DNA from: PUPG01 sp964463915
GTDB lineage: Bacteria > Bacteroidota > Bacteroidia > Bacteroidales > UBA7960
Assembly (NCBI GenBank): GCA_964463915.1
Contig: CAYXEH010000007.1
Location: forward strand, 1 to 64,000
DNA length: 64,000 bases
Direction of reading: 5' to 3'
Both the position numbers and the translations under genes were made by a program. Shown piece by piece: positions 1-8,505 of this stretch (the first letter of the stretch is position 1; every line of letters begins with the position of its first letter). Below the pieces are notes generated by a model. That model did no database searches. It was given only the letters and a program-made list of their open reading frames with translations, and had not been told where the DNA came from.

Positions 1-55
1 GAGCACGTCCCTTTTAAGGATGGGGTCCTGGGTTCGAGCCCCAGCCTGGTCACCA
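1..55 (+). tRNA. tRNA-Lys (TTT), 5' end cut by the window
   Basis: 3' part of a tRNA-Lys identical to the two complete copies that follow. The anticodon loop CTTTTAA, the T arm and the encoded CCA end at 53-55 are present. The first 21 bases lie outside the window. It ends exactly 125 bp before the next copy ends, so it belongs to the same tandem array. Confidence 0.93.
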
Positions 56-104
56 GGTTTTCAGGAATAGCTCACTATTTCTCAAAAACAGTTCACTATT
101 TCAT

Positions 105-180
105 GACTAGGTAGCTCAGTTGGTAGAGCACGTCCCTTTTAAGGATGGGGTCCTGGGTTCGAGCCCCAGCCTGGTCACCA
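105..180 (+). tRNA. tRNA-Lys (TTT)
   Basis: Complete 76-nt tRNA. The acceptor stem GACTAGG pairs with CCTGGTC (one G-U pair), followed by discriminator A and an encoded CCA. The anticodon loop CTTTTAA gives anticodon TTT, which reads AAA and AAG lysine codons. It sits 49 nt after the previous copy and 49 nt before the next. The spacers are identical and show no promoter of their own, so cotranscription is likely. Confidence 0.97.
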
Positions 181-229
181 GGTTTTCAGGAATAGCTCAC
201 TATTTCTCAAAAACAGTTCACTATTTCAT

Positions 230-305
230 GACTAGGTAGCTCAGTTGGTAGAGCACGTCCCTTTTAAGGATGGGGTCCTGGGTTCGAGCCCCAGCCTGGT
301 CACCA
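230..305 (+). tRNA. tRNA-Lys (TTT), last copy of the array
   Basis: Identical to the copy 125 bp upstream, with encoded CCA at 303-305. It is followed within 10 nt by a strong rho-independent terminator, which marks the end of the array transcript. Confidence 0.97.
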
Positions 306-311
306 AAGCAC

Positions 312-345
312 AAAAGTCCGGATTCCACAGGGTCCGGACTTTTTT
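312..345 (+). terminator. Rho-independent terminator of the tRNA-Lys array
   Basis: Perfect stem AGTCCGGA / TCCGGACT with a 9-nt loop, preceded by A residues and followed by a T run. Confidence 0.9.
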
Positions 346-385
346 ATGCCGTTTTTTCAGAAAAGCCATTTTCGGAAAACCACAA

Positions 386-504
386 GCCGCCATCAACAAC
401 AGACCAGAATTCTAACCAAATCATCCAAAGATACCGCCATCAGCAGGCCAGAATTCTGACCAGGAAATCCTAAAATGCCGCCATCAACAGGTCAATGTCC
501 TGGC
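386..504. repeat. Three degenerate ~45-bp repeats covering the 3' end of ald
   Basis: The segment around the last codons of ald (core GCCGCCATCAACAGGTCA at 477-494, plus strand) recurs in diverged form at 433-476 and 386-432, each with CCGCCATCA followed by a CCAGAATTCT block. Two eroded copies of the gene end therefore lie downstream of the stop codon, between ald and the tRNA-Lys terminator. Confidence 0.65.
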
Positions 505-1690
505 ATGGCAGGCGGAAATTCTCTCCTATATAATGATTGGTCAGGGTTCCGTTGAGCATATAAACCCCTTTGCGCACCCCCGGGTCCCGCTTCAGCATAT
601 TCTCAGTTCCCCCTTCCTCTCCGATGGTGAGCAATACCGGGGCGAAAAAATTACTAAACACATAGGATGCCGTATTGGGCACCCTGGAAGCAATATTCGA
701 TACACAATAATGTGTAACGCCGTGCTTTTTAAAGACCGGATCACTATGGGTGGTTACTGAACTGGTTTCCACACAACCTCCCTGGTCAATACTCACATCC
801 ACGATCACACTCCCGCTTTTCATCTCACCCACCATCTTTTCACTGACAACAACTGGTGTCCTGCCGTAAGAGGAATGAAGGGCACCGATCACTACATCGG
901 CTGTTTTAAGTGATTTAAGCAATACTTTGGGCTGAATGATTGATGTAAAGATCCTGGCATTCAAATTATTCTGCAAACGACGGAGCTTATAAACCGAAGG
1001 ATCGAACACCCTGACCATGGCACCGAGCCCCATTGCAGTTCTTACCGCAGACTCTCCAACTGTGCCAGCACCCAGAATAACCACTTCGGTAGGGGTGACC
1101 CCGGATAACCCCCCGAACATCCTACCCTTACCATAGGCTTTGTGACTTAAATATTCTGCGGCGATCAGAATGGAAGTGTTTCCTGCAATTTCACTCATCC
1201 CCTGCACAAGCGGAAATGTTTTGGCTTTGTCACGGATCAGCTCAAAAGCCACTGCAGTTACCTTCTTCCGCATCAGGGCTTTGAAATAATCAGTTTTCTG
1301 CATGGATAAGGCTACAGTGGAAAAGATCACCTGGCCGGACTTTACCAGCCCCATTTCCTCATCAGAGACCGGGGCAACCTTGAGAATGATGTCCGCCTGG
1401 TATACTTCACCGGCGGAATACACCACCTGGCATCCGGCTTCTGCATAGGATTCGTCCGGGAAAAACGAATTCTCGCCGGCCCTGGATTGCACCAGGACCT
1501 GATGACCATGCTGTATAAGCAACCCGGCAGCTTCCGGGGCCAGCGCCACCCTGTTCTCGTCAAAGGCGGTCTCCAGGGGAATGCCAATGATCAGCTTATT
1601 TTTTCGTTTACGAACCTCCAGCATCTCCTCCTGGGGTCCGAAGTGCCAGGAATGTGAAAACATCTTACGTTCAGGTTCTGAATGTACCAT
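470..1690 (-). CDS. ald: Alanine dehydrogenase
   Basis: About 406 aa. The family interconverts L-alanine and pyruvate with NAD, linking amino-acid nitrogen to central carbon. The N-terminal AlaDH/PNT domain contains ENRVALAPEAA near residue 45, a typical substrate-binding segment. The central Rossmann fold has the dinucleotide motif VILGAGTVGESA. I chose the ATG at 1690; a TTG three codons upstream is also in frame. It follows tsaE by about 30 nt and is probably the last gene of porX-tsaE-ald. The C-terminal sequence is repeated in degenerate form just downstream. A distant transhydrogenase alpha-like role is possible but less likely, because no pntB follows. Confidence 0.88.
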   Translation of the reverse strand: MVHSEPERKMFSHSWHFGPQEEMLEVRKRKNKLIIGIPLETAFDENRVALAPEAAGLLIQHGHQVLVQSRAGENSFFPDESYAEAGCQVVYSAGEVYQADIILKVAPVSDEEMGLVKSGQVIFSTVALSMQKTDYFKALMRKKVTAVAFELIRDKAKTFPLVQGMSEIAGNTSILIAAEYLSHKAYGKGRMFGGLSGVTPTEVVILGAGTVGESAVRTAMGLGAMVRVFDPSVYKLRRLQNNLNARIFTSIIQPKVLLKSLKTADVVIGALHSSYGRTPVVVSEKMVGEMKSGSVIVDVSIDQGGCVETSSVTTHSDPVFKKHGVTHYCVSNIASRVPNTASYVFSNFFAPVLLTIGEEGGTENMLKRDPGVRKGVYMLNGTLTNHYIGENFRLPCQDIDLLMAAF

Positions 1691-1720
1691 TTCAATCAAT
1701 CCGTTTGTTGAGAAAAGTGG

Positions 1721-2164
1721 TCAGAAAACCCCGGCCGGTGATTTTCCGATCCGGATGATCCGTTTGCCATGATCGTCCTGCATATTTACAGCAAGACAAT
1801 CATCAGGCAGCAGGGTTTCAACTTTTTCCGGCCACTCGATAAAACAATAATTTCCTGAATAAAAATAATCTTCGTAGCCAAGGTCAAAGGCTTCCTCCAT
1901 GGAGTTGATCCGGTAGAAATCAAAATGATACAGGCTGTCGCCCGCGGAAGTCATGTAGTGATTCACAATAGAGAAAGTCGGGCTGCTGGCCTGGTCTGTC
2001 GCTTCCAACACCCTGCAGATGGCCTGGATAAAGGTTGTTTTCCCCACTCCCATGGGCCCGAAAAAAGCAAAAACCCGCTGATTCGGGAAAGCATCAATCA
2101 GGGATCTTGCCACATCTTCCAGCTCAGCCGGATCCATCACACGGAACTCTTTAATTGTGCCCAT
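1721..2164 (-). CDS. tsaE: tRNA threonylcarbamoyladenosine biosynthesis ATPase TsaE
   Basis: 147 aa, the normal size for the family. TsaE is the cytosolic P-loop ATPase that works with TsaB and TsaD to place t6A at position 37 of tRNAs reading ANN codons. Walker A is GPMGVGKTTF near residue 36. TFSIVNHY, HFDFYR and IEWPEKVE are the conserved family segments, including the W-P pair. It lies 34 nt after porX and upstream of ald on the same strand, so it is probably cotranscribed with both. Confidence 0.94.
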   Translation of the reverse strand: MGTIKEFRVMDPAELEDVARSLIDAFPNQRVFAFFGPMGVGKTTFIQAICRVLEATDQASSPTFSIVNHYMTSAGDSLYHFDFYRINSMEEAFDLGYEDYFYSGNYCFIEWPEKVETLLPDDCLAVNMQDDHGKRIIRIGKSPAGVF

Positions 2165-2198
2165 GATAAAGTATTTTTTCTCCGGGATAAGGGATCAT

Positions 2199-3749
2199 TT
2201 ATTTCGGTGTCATAAAAGCAAAAGGAATCAACATTTCCTCAAGGGAGACACCCCCGTGCTGAAAAGTATCCCTGTAGTAATTGACATAATAATTATAATT
2301 GTTCGGATAGGCAAAAAACCGGTTTTCTTTGGCAAACACATAATTGGCACTCACACTTTCACGCGGAAGGAAAATGTCATCAGGATTATTCACCTCGAAC
2401 ACCTCCCCTTTTTTGTACTGAAGGCTCTTACCTGTCTTATAGCGCAGGTTGGTGTTGGTATTGCGATCTCCGACAATTTTCGTGGGATGCTGGACCCGGA
2501 TTGCCCCGTGGTCGGTGGTGATAATTACCGGGATCTGTTTCTCTGCCAGCTGACGCATGATCTCCCACAGCGGCGAATGCTCAAACCAGCTCAGGGTGAT
2601 CGAACGGTAAGCCGCCTCATCACCGGCCAGTTCTTTAATTACCTCCATGTCGGTCCGGGAATGGGACAGCATATCAACAAAGTTATATACCAACACATTC
2701 AACTTCTGCCCCAAATGGTCACTGAGAGATAACGACAGCTTTTTGCCGGCCGTCAGATTCAGAATCTTGTGATAATGAAACGGGATATTACTTCCCAGTC
2801 GTTTCAATTGTTCAGCAAGCAACTCGGATTCAAACTGATTCCTGGTGCCCTCATCCGATTCTTTGGTCCAGTATTTCGGGAAACGTTTGTATAACTCTCC
2901 CGGCATCAAACCGGAAAACAGCGCATTTCTGGCATACTGCGTAGCGGTAGGCAGGATACTACAATACGTGTCTTCTTCTGCCGTCCGGAAAAGGGTTTCA
3001 ATTTTGGGCTGAATGGTTTTCCATTGATCCAGCCTCAGGTTATCTATCAGGATCAGAAAGACCTGTTTCTGTTCTTTCAATATAGGTAAACATTTCTCGC
3101 GAAACAATGTATGAGACAACACAGGCTTTTCCTCTGACTTGCCTTTCAGCCAATCCTCATAGTTATTCTCCACAAAACGGGCAAATACATTGTTGGCTTC
3201 GGCCTTCTGCATCAAAAAAATCTCATACAGACTTTCATCGTCTGCTTTGGCAAGTTCAAGCTCCCAGTATACCAGCTGCCGGTAAATATCCACCCACTCC
3301 TCAAAGGAAAGTGAAGGAGACAACCTACTGCCGATCTGCCTGAACTGCTGCTGGTAGATCATCCCCGTTTTTTCACTCACAAGCTGCTGGTTGTCCAGGT
3401 TCTTCTTGAGAGACAATAAAATCTGGTTGGGATTCACGGGTTTGATCAGGTAGTCGGCAATGCTGCTTCCGATGGCATCATTCATTACGGATTCTTCCTC
3501 ACTCTTGGTGATCATCACCACCGGAATCCCGGGAGCCTGGCTTTTCAGGCGCTCAAGGGTTTCTATCCCCGAGAGTCCGGGCATATTTTCATCCAGAAAA
3601 ATAATATCGATCTCATTGTCGCTAACCAGGTCAAGTGCTTCAGAACCGCTGGAGGCGGTTAAAACCCGGTAACCTTTGTTTTCAAGGAAGAGTATATGTG
3701 GTTTAAGCAGATCTATCTCATCATCAGTCCAGAGAATGGTTGCACTCAT
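2199..3749 (-). CDS. porX: PorX-type response regulator with alkaline-phosphatase-superfamily effector domain
   Basis: 516 aa. PorX is the response regulator of the PorXY system that controls type IX secretion genes in Bacteroidota; its C-terminal domain hydrolyses cyclic and linear oligonucleotides in studied members. An N-terminal receiver domain (1-120) has the acidic pair near D9/D10, phospho-acceptor D53 in IIFLDENMP and a K-P pair near 103. A helical linker follows. The PglZ/alkaline-phosphatase-like domain starts near 225 with LILIDNLRLDQW, then PTATQYARNALFSGL (the catalytic Thr region near 270) and a TTDHG metal-binding motif. It has no DNA-binding domain. The partner kinase PorY and the secretion genes are not in the window. 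Confidence 0.93.
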   Translation of the reverse strand: MSATILWTDDEIDLLKPHILFLENKGYRVLTASSGSEALDLVSDNEIDIIFLDENMPGLSGIETLERLKSQAPGIPVVMITKSEEESVMNDAIGSSIADYLIKPVNPNQILLSLKKNLDNQQLVSEKTGMIYQQQFRQIGSRLSPSLSFEEWVDIYRQLVYWELELAKADDESLYEIFLMQKAEANNVFARFVENNYEDWLKGKSEEKPVLSHTLFREKCLPILKEQKQVFLILIDNLRLDQWKTIQPKIETLFRTAEEDTYCSILPTATQYARNALFSGLMPGELYKRFPKYWTKESDEGTRNQFESELLAEQLKRLGSNIPFHYHKILNLTAGKKLSLSLSDHLGQKLNVLVYNFVDMLSHSRTDMEVIKELAGDEAAYRSITLSWFEHSPLWEIMRQLAEKQIPVIITTDHGAIRVQHPTKIVGDRNTNTNLRYKTGKSLQYKKGEVFEVNNPDDIFLPRESVSANYVFAKENRFFAYPNNYNYYVNYYRDTFQHGGVSLEEMLIPFAFMTPK

Positions 3750-3773
3750 ATTTTTTGTATTTTGCGTATCCTA

Positions 3774-3781
3774 CAAATTTA
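3774..3781 (-). promoter_or_regulatory. Candidate promoter -7 element for porX
   Basis: TAAATTTG on the minus strand matches TAnnTTTG and lies 24 nt before the porX start. No clear TTG is seen at the usual -33 distance. Confidence 0.4.
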
Positions 3782-3820
3782 ACCAAAAAAACTGACAATA
3801 GCCATCTACATAACGGCGAT

Positions 3821-5077
3821 ATGAAACAGCCCCCCAATAATAAATTAAAGATTTTCAATGACCCGGTTTACGGCTTCATTAACATTCCCGACGAATCCAT
3901 ATTTGACCTCATCGAGACTCCTTACTTTCAGCGACTCCGCAATATCAAGCAGCTGGGGCTTTCTCACCTTGTTTACCCCGGCGCCCTTCATACCCGTTTT
4001 CACCATGCCATGGGTTGCATGTACCTGATGGGGCAGGCCATAGAAATTTTACGATTTAAAGGCCATTCCATTACTGACAATGAAGCCCTTGCCGTTACCC
4101 AGGCCATTCTGCTGCACGACATCGGGCATGGCCCGTTTTCCCATACACTGGAACGGATCCTGGTGGAAGGACTCAGCCACGAGGACCTTACTGTCATGTT
4201 CATGGAGAAACTAAATGGCGGCAGCCATGCCAGCCTCGACGAAGCCATGGATATTTTCCGGGACACCCATCCCAAAAGACCTCTCCATCAGCTTGTGTCG
4301 GGCCAGCTCGATATGGACAGGCTGGACTATCTGAACCGCGACAGCTTTTTCACCGGGGTCTCTGAAGGAGTGATAAGCTGGGACCGCATCATTAAAATGC
4401 TCAATATTGCGAACGACACCCTGGTCATTGATGAAAAAGGGATATACAGCATTGAAAAATTCATCATTGCCAGGCGACTGATGTACTGGCAGGTGTATCT
4501 TCACAAAACTGTCATCGCTGCAGAAACCATGCTGACCGGGGTATTGAAACGAGCTAAAATACTTGCCACGGCCGGGGAAAAATTGTTTGCCACCCCTCCG
4601 TTGCTAAGGTTCCTGGGTAAATCCTACAGCAAAAGTGATTTTGAGGCTGACCCCGGACTGCTCGAAGATTTTGCCCTCCTGGATGATTATGATATTTTTA
4701 CCTCCATCAAAAGCTGGACAACTCACAAAGACCGGATTATCAGTTATATGAGTCGCAGCATCGTGGAAAGAAAACTTTTCAGGATTGAGATCAGACCCAC
4801 ACCATTCAACGAGACCTACATCAGGCAACTGAAACAGGCCGCGATACAAAAGCAGCTGGCAGCTGATGAAGAAGAGGCCGGCTACCTGGTGGTGAGCGGA
4901 ATCACCAGAAATAATGCGTATGATCCGGGCACAGGAAACATCTGGATCCTTTCCAGGGACGGACAACTAAGGGATGTGGCAGAAGCAAGTGACCAGTTAA
5001 ACATCAATATGTTGTCCCACCCGGTGGAAAAATTCTTTATTTGTTACCCCAAGGAATTACTGATTGACAGGCAATAA
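3821..5077 (+). CDS. HD-domain phosphohydrolase (dNTPase-like)
   Basis: 418 aa from the ATG at 3821. An in-frame start at 3740 would overlap the 5' end of divergent porX and add residues unlike the family. An HD superfamily metal-dependent phosphohydrolase: FQRLRNIKQLG, TRFHHAMGCMYL (first His) and LLHDIGHGPFSH (HD pair plus His) form the metal site within residues 30-110. The layout resembles dGTPase/SAMHD1-like proteins, so a nucleotide triphosphohydrolase activity is plausible, but the substrate is unknown. It precedes the lpx genes and may be read with them. Confidence 0.85.
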   Translation: MKQPPNNKLKIFNDPVYGFINIPDESIFDLIETPYFQRLRNIKQLGLSHLVYPGALHTRFHHAMGCMYLMGQAIEILRFKGHSITDNEALAVTQAILLHDIGHGPFSHTLERILVEGLSHEDLTVMFMEKLNGGSHASLDEAMDIFRDTHPKRPLHQLVSGQLDMDRLDYLNRDSFFTGVSEGVISWDRIIKMLNIANDTLVIDEKGIYSIEKFIIARRLMYWQVYLHKTVIAAETMLTGVLKRAKILATAGEKLFATPPLLRFLGKSYSKSDFEADPGLLEDFALLDDYDIFTSIKSWTTHKDRIISYMSRSIVERKLFRIEIRPTPFNETYIRQLKQAAIQKQLAADEEEAGYLVVSGITRNNAYDPGTGNIWILSRDGQLRDVAEASDQLNINMLSHPVEKFFICYPKELLIDRQ

Positions 5078-5185
5078 CCCTTTCACATACTGAAAACCAA
5101 TGGGTATCGGACAAAAAATGCTTGGCGGTCATGCTAAATAATGGTAACTTGCGGCCGCATAATTATGAATTTTTTACATTATTGC

Positions 5186-6214
5186 ATGGACTTTTCAGCC
5201 AGACAGATTGCCGAATTTCTGCAAGGAAAGCTTGAAGGGGATCCCGAAGTTAAGGTTTCCCGGATTGCCAAAATAGAAGAGGGAGAACCCGGATCTCTTA
5301 CCTTTCTGGCCAACCCTACCTATACACCGCATATATATAAAACCAACGCATCCATTGTTCTTGTAAAGGAGGATTTTTCCCCGGAACAACCAATAAACAG
5401 TGTACTCATCCGTGTAAAGGATCCCTATGGTGCGCTGGCCAAGTTACTGGAACTTTATAAAGACAGCATCCCGGAAAAAACAGGGATTTCAGAGTTGGCC
5501 TTTATATCTCCGAAGGCCAAAGTTGGCATGGATGTCTATATTGGTGAGTTTGTCTATATCGGAGATGGCGCAGTAATCGGAGAAGGCGCCCGGCTTTACC
5601 CCCATTGCTATATCGGCGACGATGCAAGGGTCGGTGAAAAGACCACACTTTTCAGCGGAGTCAGGGTTTACGACAATAGCCATATCGGGAATAATTGCAC
5701 CCTCCACGCCAATGCAGTGATCGGAGCGGACGGATTTGGCTTTGCCCCACAGAGCGACAACAATTACATGAAGGTGGCCCAGATCGGGAATGTAGTTATT
5801 GAAGACAATGTGGAAATTGGTGCAGGAACCACCATTGACCGGGCAACCATGGGATCCACCATCATACGGAACGGGGTGAAACTGGATAACCTGATCCAGA
5901 TTGGTCATAACGTCACCATTGGTGAGAATACCGTAATGGCTGCCCAGGCGGGCGTTGCCGGCTCCTCGAAAATCGGAAAAAACTGCATGATTGGTGGACA
6001 AGTCGGGATAACCGGCCATATTACCATTGGTGACAATGTAAAGATGGCTGCACAGGCAGGGGTTTCCTCAAATATTAAAGACGGACAGATCGTTATGGGG
6101 TCACCGGCCATGGAAGCATCTCAATACCGAAAAGCCTTTATCCACTTCAGGAATTTTGAAAAACTGGTAAAGCGGATTGACGAACTGGAAAAGGAAGTAA
6201 AACAGGAAAAATAG
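5186..6214 (+). CDS. lpxD: UDP-3-O-acylglucosamine N-acyltransferase LpxD
   Basis: 342 aa from the ATG at 5186 (MDFSARQIAEFLQG), which matches the usual N terminus; an in-frame start at 5141 adds an untypical 15 residues. LpxD adds the second, N-linked hydroxyacyl chain in lipid A synthesis at the inner face of the cytoplasmic membrane. After an N-terminal uridine-binding domain (1-100) come left-handed beta-helix hexapeptide repeats from about 105 to 310. The catalytic His is in LIQIGHNVTIG. It is followed by lpxC-fabZ and lpxA, so three lipid A genes lie together. Confidence 0.96.
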   Translation: MDFSARQIAEFLQGKLEGDPEVKVSRIAKIEEGEPGSLTFLANPTYTPHIYKTNASIVLVKEDFSPEQPINSVLIRVKDPYGALAKLLELYKDSIPEKTGISELAFISPKAKVGMDVYIGEFVYIGDGAVIGEGARLYPHCYIGDDARVGEKTTLFSGVRVYDNSHIGNNCTLHANAVIGADGFGFAPQSDNNYMKVAQIGNVVIEDNVEIGAGTTIDRATMGSTIIRNGVKLDNLIQIGHNVTIGENTVMAAQAGVAGSSKIGKNCMIGGQVGITGHITIGDNVKMAAQAGVSSNIKDGQIVMGSPAMEASQYRKAFIHFRNFEKLVKRIDELEKEVKQEK

Positions 6215-6218
6215 TTGC

Positions 6219-6226
6219 TATATTTG
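6219..6226 (+). promoter_or_regulatory. Candidate promoter -7 element for lpxC-fabZ
   Basis: TATATTTG matches TAnnTTTG five bases after the lpxD stop. It would give lpxC-fabZ a leader of about 75 nt, which contains a long-range inverted repeat (CGTTCCG near 6233, CGGAACG near 6272). No TTG is seen at -33. Confidence 0.4.
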
Positions 6227-6306
6227 CCGGCCCGTTCCGTTTTTTTTGTTTTCCGTGTGGAGAAAATCATCCGGAACGGCACGACAATTCTCTGATCCTT
6301 TGAGAT

Positions 6307-7698
6307 ATGAATGAAAAACAAAAGACAATCAGGCAGCCCGTAACTCTTGAAGGCGCGGGCCTCCATACCGGGCAAACCGTTCATCTTATCATTAAACCTG
6401 CCCCGGAAAACTCAGGCATTCGTTTTCTGCGGACCGATGTCGGGGAGGATGCATTTATAGAGGCAGACGCCCTGTTGGTATCAGAAACAGAAAGAGGCAC
6501 CACCCTGGAGAAAGACGGCGTCCGGATATTAACGGTGGAGCATGTACTGGCCGCCATCACGGGAACCGGTATCGACAATGCCATTATTGAGGTTAATTGT
6601 CAGGAAACGCCGATTTTTGATGGAAGCAGCAAGGTATATACCGAGGCCATTCTTAATGCGGGAACTGTTTCTCAGAATGCGTTCAAAGATTATTTTGAGG
6701 TCAGGGAGCCGATACGGATGTATCATGAGGAGAAAGATTGTGAGATCATCGCCGTTCCAAGCGACAATTACCGGATTACATGCATGATTGACTATGAATC
6801 AAAGGTTCTTGGTCACCAGCATGCAAGCATGGATCACCTCAATGAATTCAAGGATAAAATTGCAGGTTGCCGCACTTTTGTGTTTCTGCATGAACTGGAA
6901 TTCCTGCTTTCCCAGAACCTCATCAAAGGAGGAGATCTGAGCAATGCCATTGTATTTGTAGACAAACCGGTCACCCAGCAGGAACTTGACCGTTTGGCTT
7001 CTGTTTTCAACAAACCCACCGTGGAGGTGCGCAATGAAGGCATACTGAACAACCTGGAGCTGGCTTTCCCCAATGAGCCGGCACGGCATAAACTGCTTGA
7101 CATGGTTGGTGACCTGACCCTCGCCGGAAAGCCCATAAAAGGTCATATCATTGCCTCCAAACCCGGGCATGCTTCAAACGTGCTGTTTGCCAAATTGCTT
7201 AAAAAACATATCAGGAGCCGGATCGACCAGGAACAGATACCCTCCTATGACCCCGACCAACCACCGGTTTATGACATTAACGCCGTAAAAAGAATGCTTC
7301 CGCACCGTCCTCCTTTCCTTCTGGTGGACAAAATCATTGAAGTAACTGACTCTTCGGTGGTTGCAGTGAAAAGCGTTTCGATGAATGAACCCTTTTTTGC
7401 AGGTCACTTCCCCAATGAGCCGGTTATGCCGGGGGTACTGCAAATAGAAGCCATGGCACAGGCAGGAGGTATACTTGTTCTTTCCACCGTGAATGATCCG
7501 GAAAACTATAACACCTATTTTCTGAAAATCAATAATGTGCGTTTTAAACAAAAAGTTGTGCCAGGCGACACTCTCGTGTTCAGAATGAGCCTGATGGCAC
7601 CTGTAAGAAGGGGGATATGCCATATGCGGGGAGTTGCCTATGTTGGCAGCAATGTCGTTATGGAAGCCGAAATGATGGCACAAATAAGCAAAAAATAA
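6307..7698 (+). CDS. lpxC-fabZ: Bifunctional LpxC deacetylase / FabZ dehydratase fusion
   Basis: 463 aa, a natural fusion typical of Bacteroidota. The N-terminal LpxC part (1-300) is the zinc deacetylase that commits UDP-acyl-GlcNAc to lipid A. VEHVLAAITG holds the first zinc His, GDLSNAIVF and HKLLDMVGDLTLAG hold further ligands and the catalytic Asp, and KPGHASN holds the catalytic His. The C-terminal FabZ part (320-463) is a hotdog-fold 3-hydroxyacyl-ACP dehydratase with LPHRPPFLLVD and the catalytic helix GHFPNEPVMPGVLQIEAMAQ. The fusion ties lipid A commitment to fatty-acid elongation, which compete for the same hydroxyacyl-ACP. Confidence 0.97.
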   Translation: MNEKQKTIRQPVTLEGAGLHTGQTVHLIIKPAPENSGIRFLRTDVGEDAFIEADALLVSETERGTTLEKDGVRILTVEHVLAAITGTGIDNAIIEVNCQETPIFDGSSKVYTEAILNAGTVSQNAFKDYFEVREPIRMYHEEKDCEIIAVPSDNYRITCMIDYESKVLGHQHASMDHLNEFKDKIAGCRTFVFLHELEFLLSQNLIKGGDLSNAIVFVDKPVTQQELDRLASVFNKPTVEVRNEGILNNLELAFPNEPARHKLLDMVGDLTLAGKPIKGHIIASKPGHASNVLFAKLLKKHIRSRIDQEQIPSYDPDQPPVYDINAVKRMLPHRPPFLLVDKIIEVTDSSVVAVKSVSMNEPFFAGHFPNEPVMPGVLQIEAMAQAGGILVLSTVNDPENYNTYFLKINNVRFKQKVVPGDTLVFRMSLMAPVRRGICHMRGVAYVGSNVVMEAEMMAQISKK

Positions 7699-7707
7699 AC
7701 CACTGAA

Positions 7708-8496
7708 ATGAACCAACCATTAGCTTACGTCCACCCACAGGCAGAGATTGCCAGAAATGTTGTCATTGAGCCTTTCGTGACGATCCATAAAAATGTGGAA
7801 ATTGGTGAAGGAACCTGGATCGGTTCCAATGTCACCATCATGGAAGGGGCACGTATTGGAAAGAATTGTAAAATATTTCCGGGCGCAGTGATCAGTGCCG
7901 TGCCACAGGACCTGAAGTTCGCAGGAGAAGAAACTACCGTAGAGATCGGGGACAACACCACCATTCGCGAGTTTGTCACCGTGAACCGTGGAACAAAGGA
8001 AAGCAACAAGACAGTAATCGGCATGAACTGCCTTCTGATGGCTTACGTACATATTGCACATGACTGTGTAATAGGCAACAACTGCATCATCGCCAATGCA
8101 GCCAACCTGGCCGGTCATATCACCATGGATGATTACGCCATCCTTGGCGGGTTATCAGCGGTTCACCAATTTGTAAACATTGGCAGTCATGTAATGATAT
8201 CCGGGGGATCACTCGTACGGAAAGATGTTCCGCCCTTTACAAAAGCAGCCAGAGACCCGCTCTCATTTGTGGGGATTAATTCAATCGGCCTGCGCAGGCG
8301 CGGATTCACCAGTGAACAGATCAATCAGATCCAGGACATCTACCGGGTCATTTACCTGAAAAACATGAATGTCAGTCAATCCCTGACTTACATCGAAACA
8401 GAAATAGCTGCTTCACCCGAAAGGGATGAAATATTGAGTTTCATCAGCAAGTCAAGCAGGGGGATCATGAAAGGCTATTCATACAAGGAAAAATAA
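7708..8496 (+). CDS. lpxA: UDP-N-acetylglucosamine acyltransferase LpxA
   Basis: 262 aa, the normal length. LpxA makes the first lipid A intermediate by adding a hydroxyacyl chain to UDP-GlcNAc. Residues 1-190 form a hexapeptide left-handed beta helix, with the catalytic His in LMAYVHIAHDC. The helical C-terminal domain begins with SIGLRRRGF, a family signature. It starts 9 nt after lpxC-fabZ, so cotranscription is likely. Confidence 0.97.
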   Translation: MNQPLAYVHPQAEIARNVVIEPFVTIHKNVEIGEGTWIGSNVTIMEGARIGKNCKIFPGAVISAVPQDLKFAGEETTVEIGDNTTIREFVTVNRGTKESNKTVIGMNCLLMAYVHIAHDCVIGNNCIIANAANLAGHITMDDYAILGGLSAVHQFVNIGSHVMISGGSLVRKDVPPFTKAARDPLSFVGINSIGLRRRGFTSEQINQIQDIYRVIYLKNMNVSQSLTYIETEIAASPERDEILSFISKSSRGIMKGYSYKEK

Positions 8497-8505
8497 ACCG
8501 CCTGC

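Larger units (their letters stand above)
1..305 (+). repeat. Tandem 125-bp repeat: tRNA-Lys plus 49-bp spacer
   Basis: The unit is the 76-nt tRNA plus a 49-nt spacer. Two full periods and part of a third match base for base, including the non-genic spacer, which points to recent amplification or ongoing homogenisation. The array runs off the left edge, so its copy number is unknown. Confidence 0.95.

Noticed and set aside
1..305. Integration (att) site or mobile-element end at the tRNA-Lys repeats
   Set aside because: No integrase or element genes are adjacent, and the repeat is a full tRNA plus spacer in strict tandem, unlike a single att duplication.
3740..3820. Upstream start for the HD-domain protein
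   Set aside because: It overlaps the start of divergent porX and the porX promoter region; the conserved sequence begins after the ATG at 3821.
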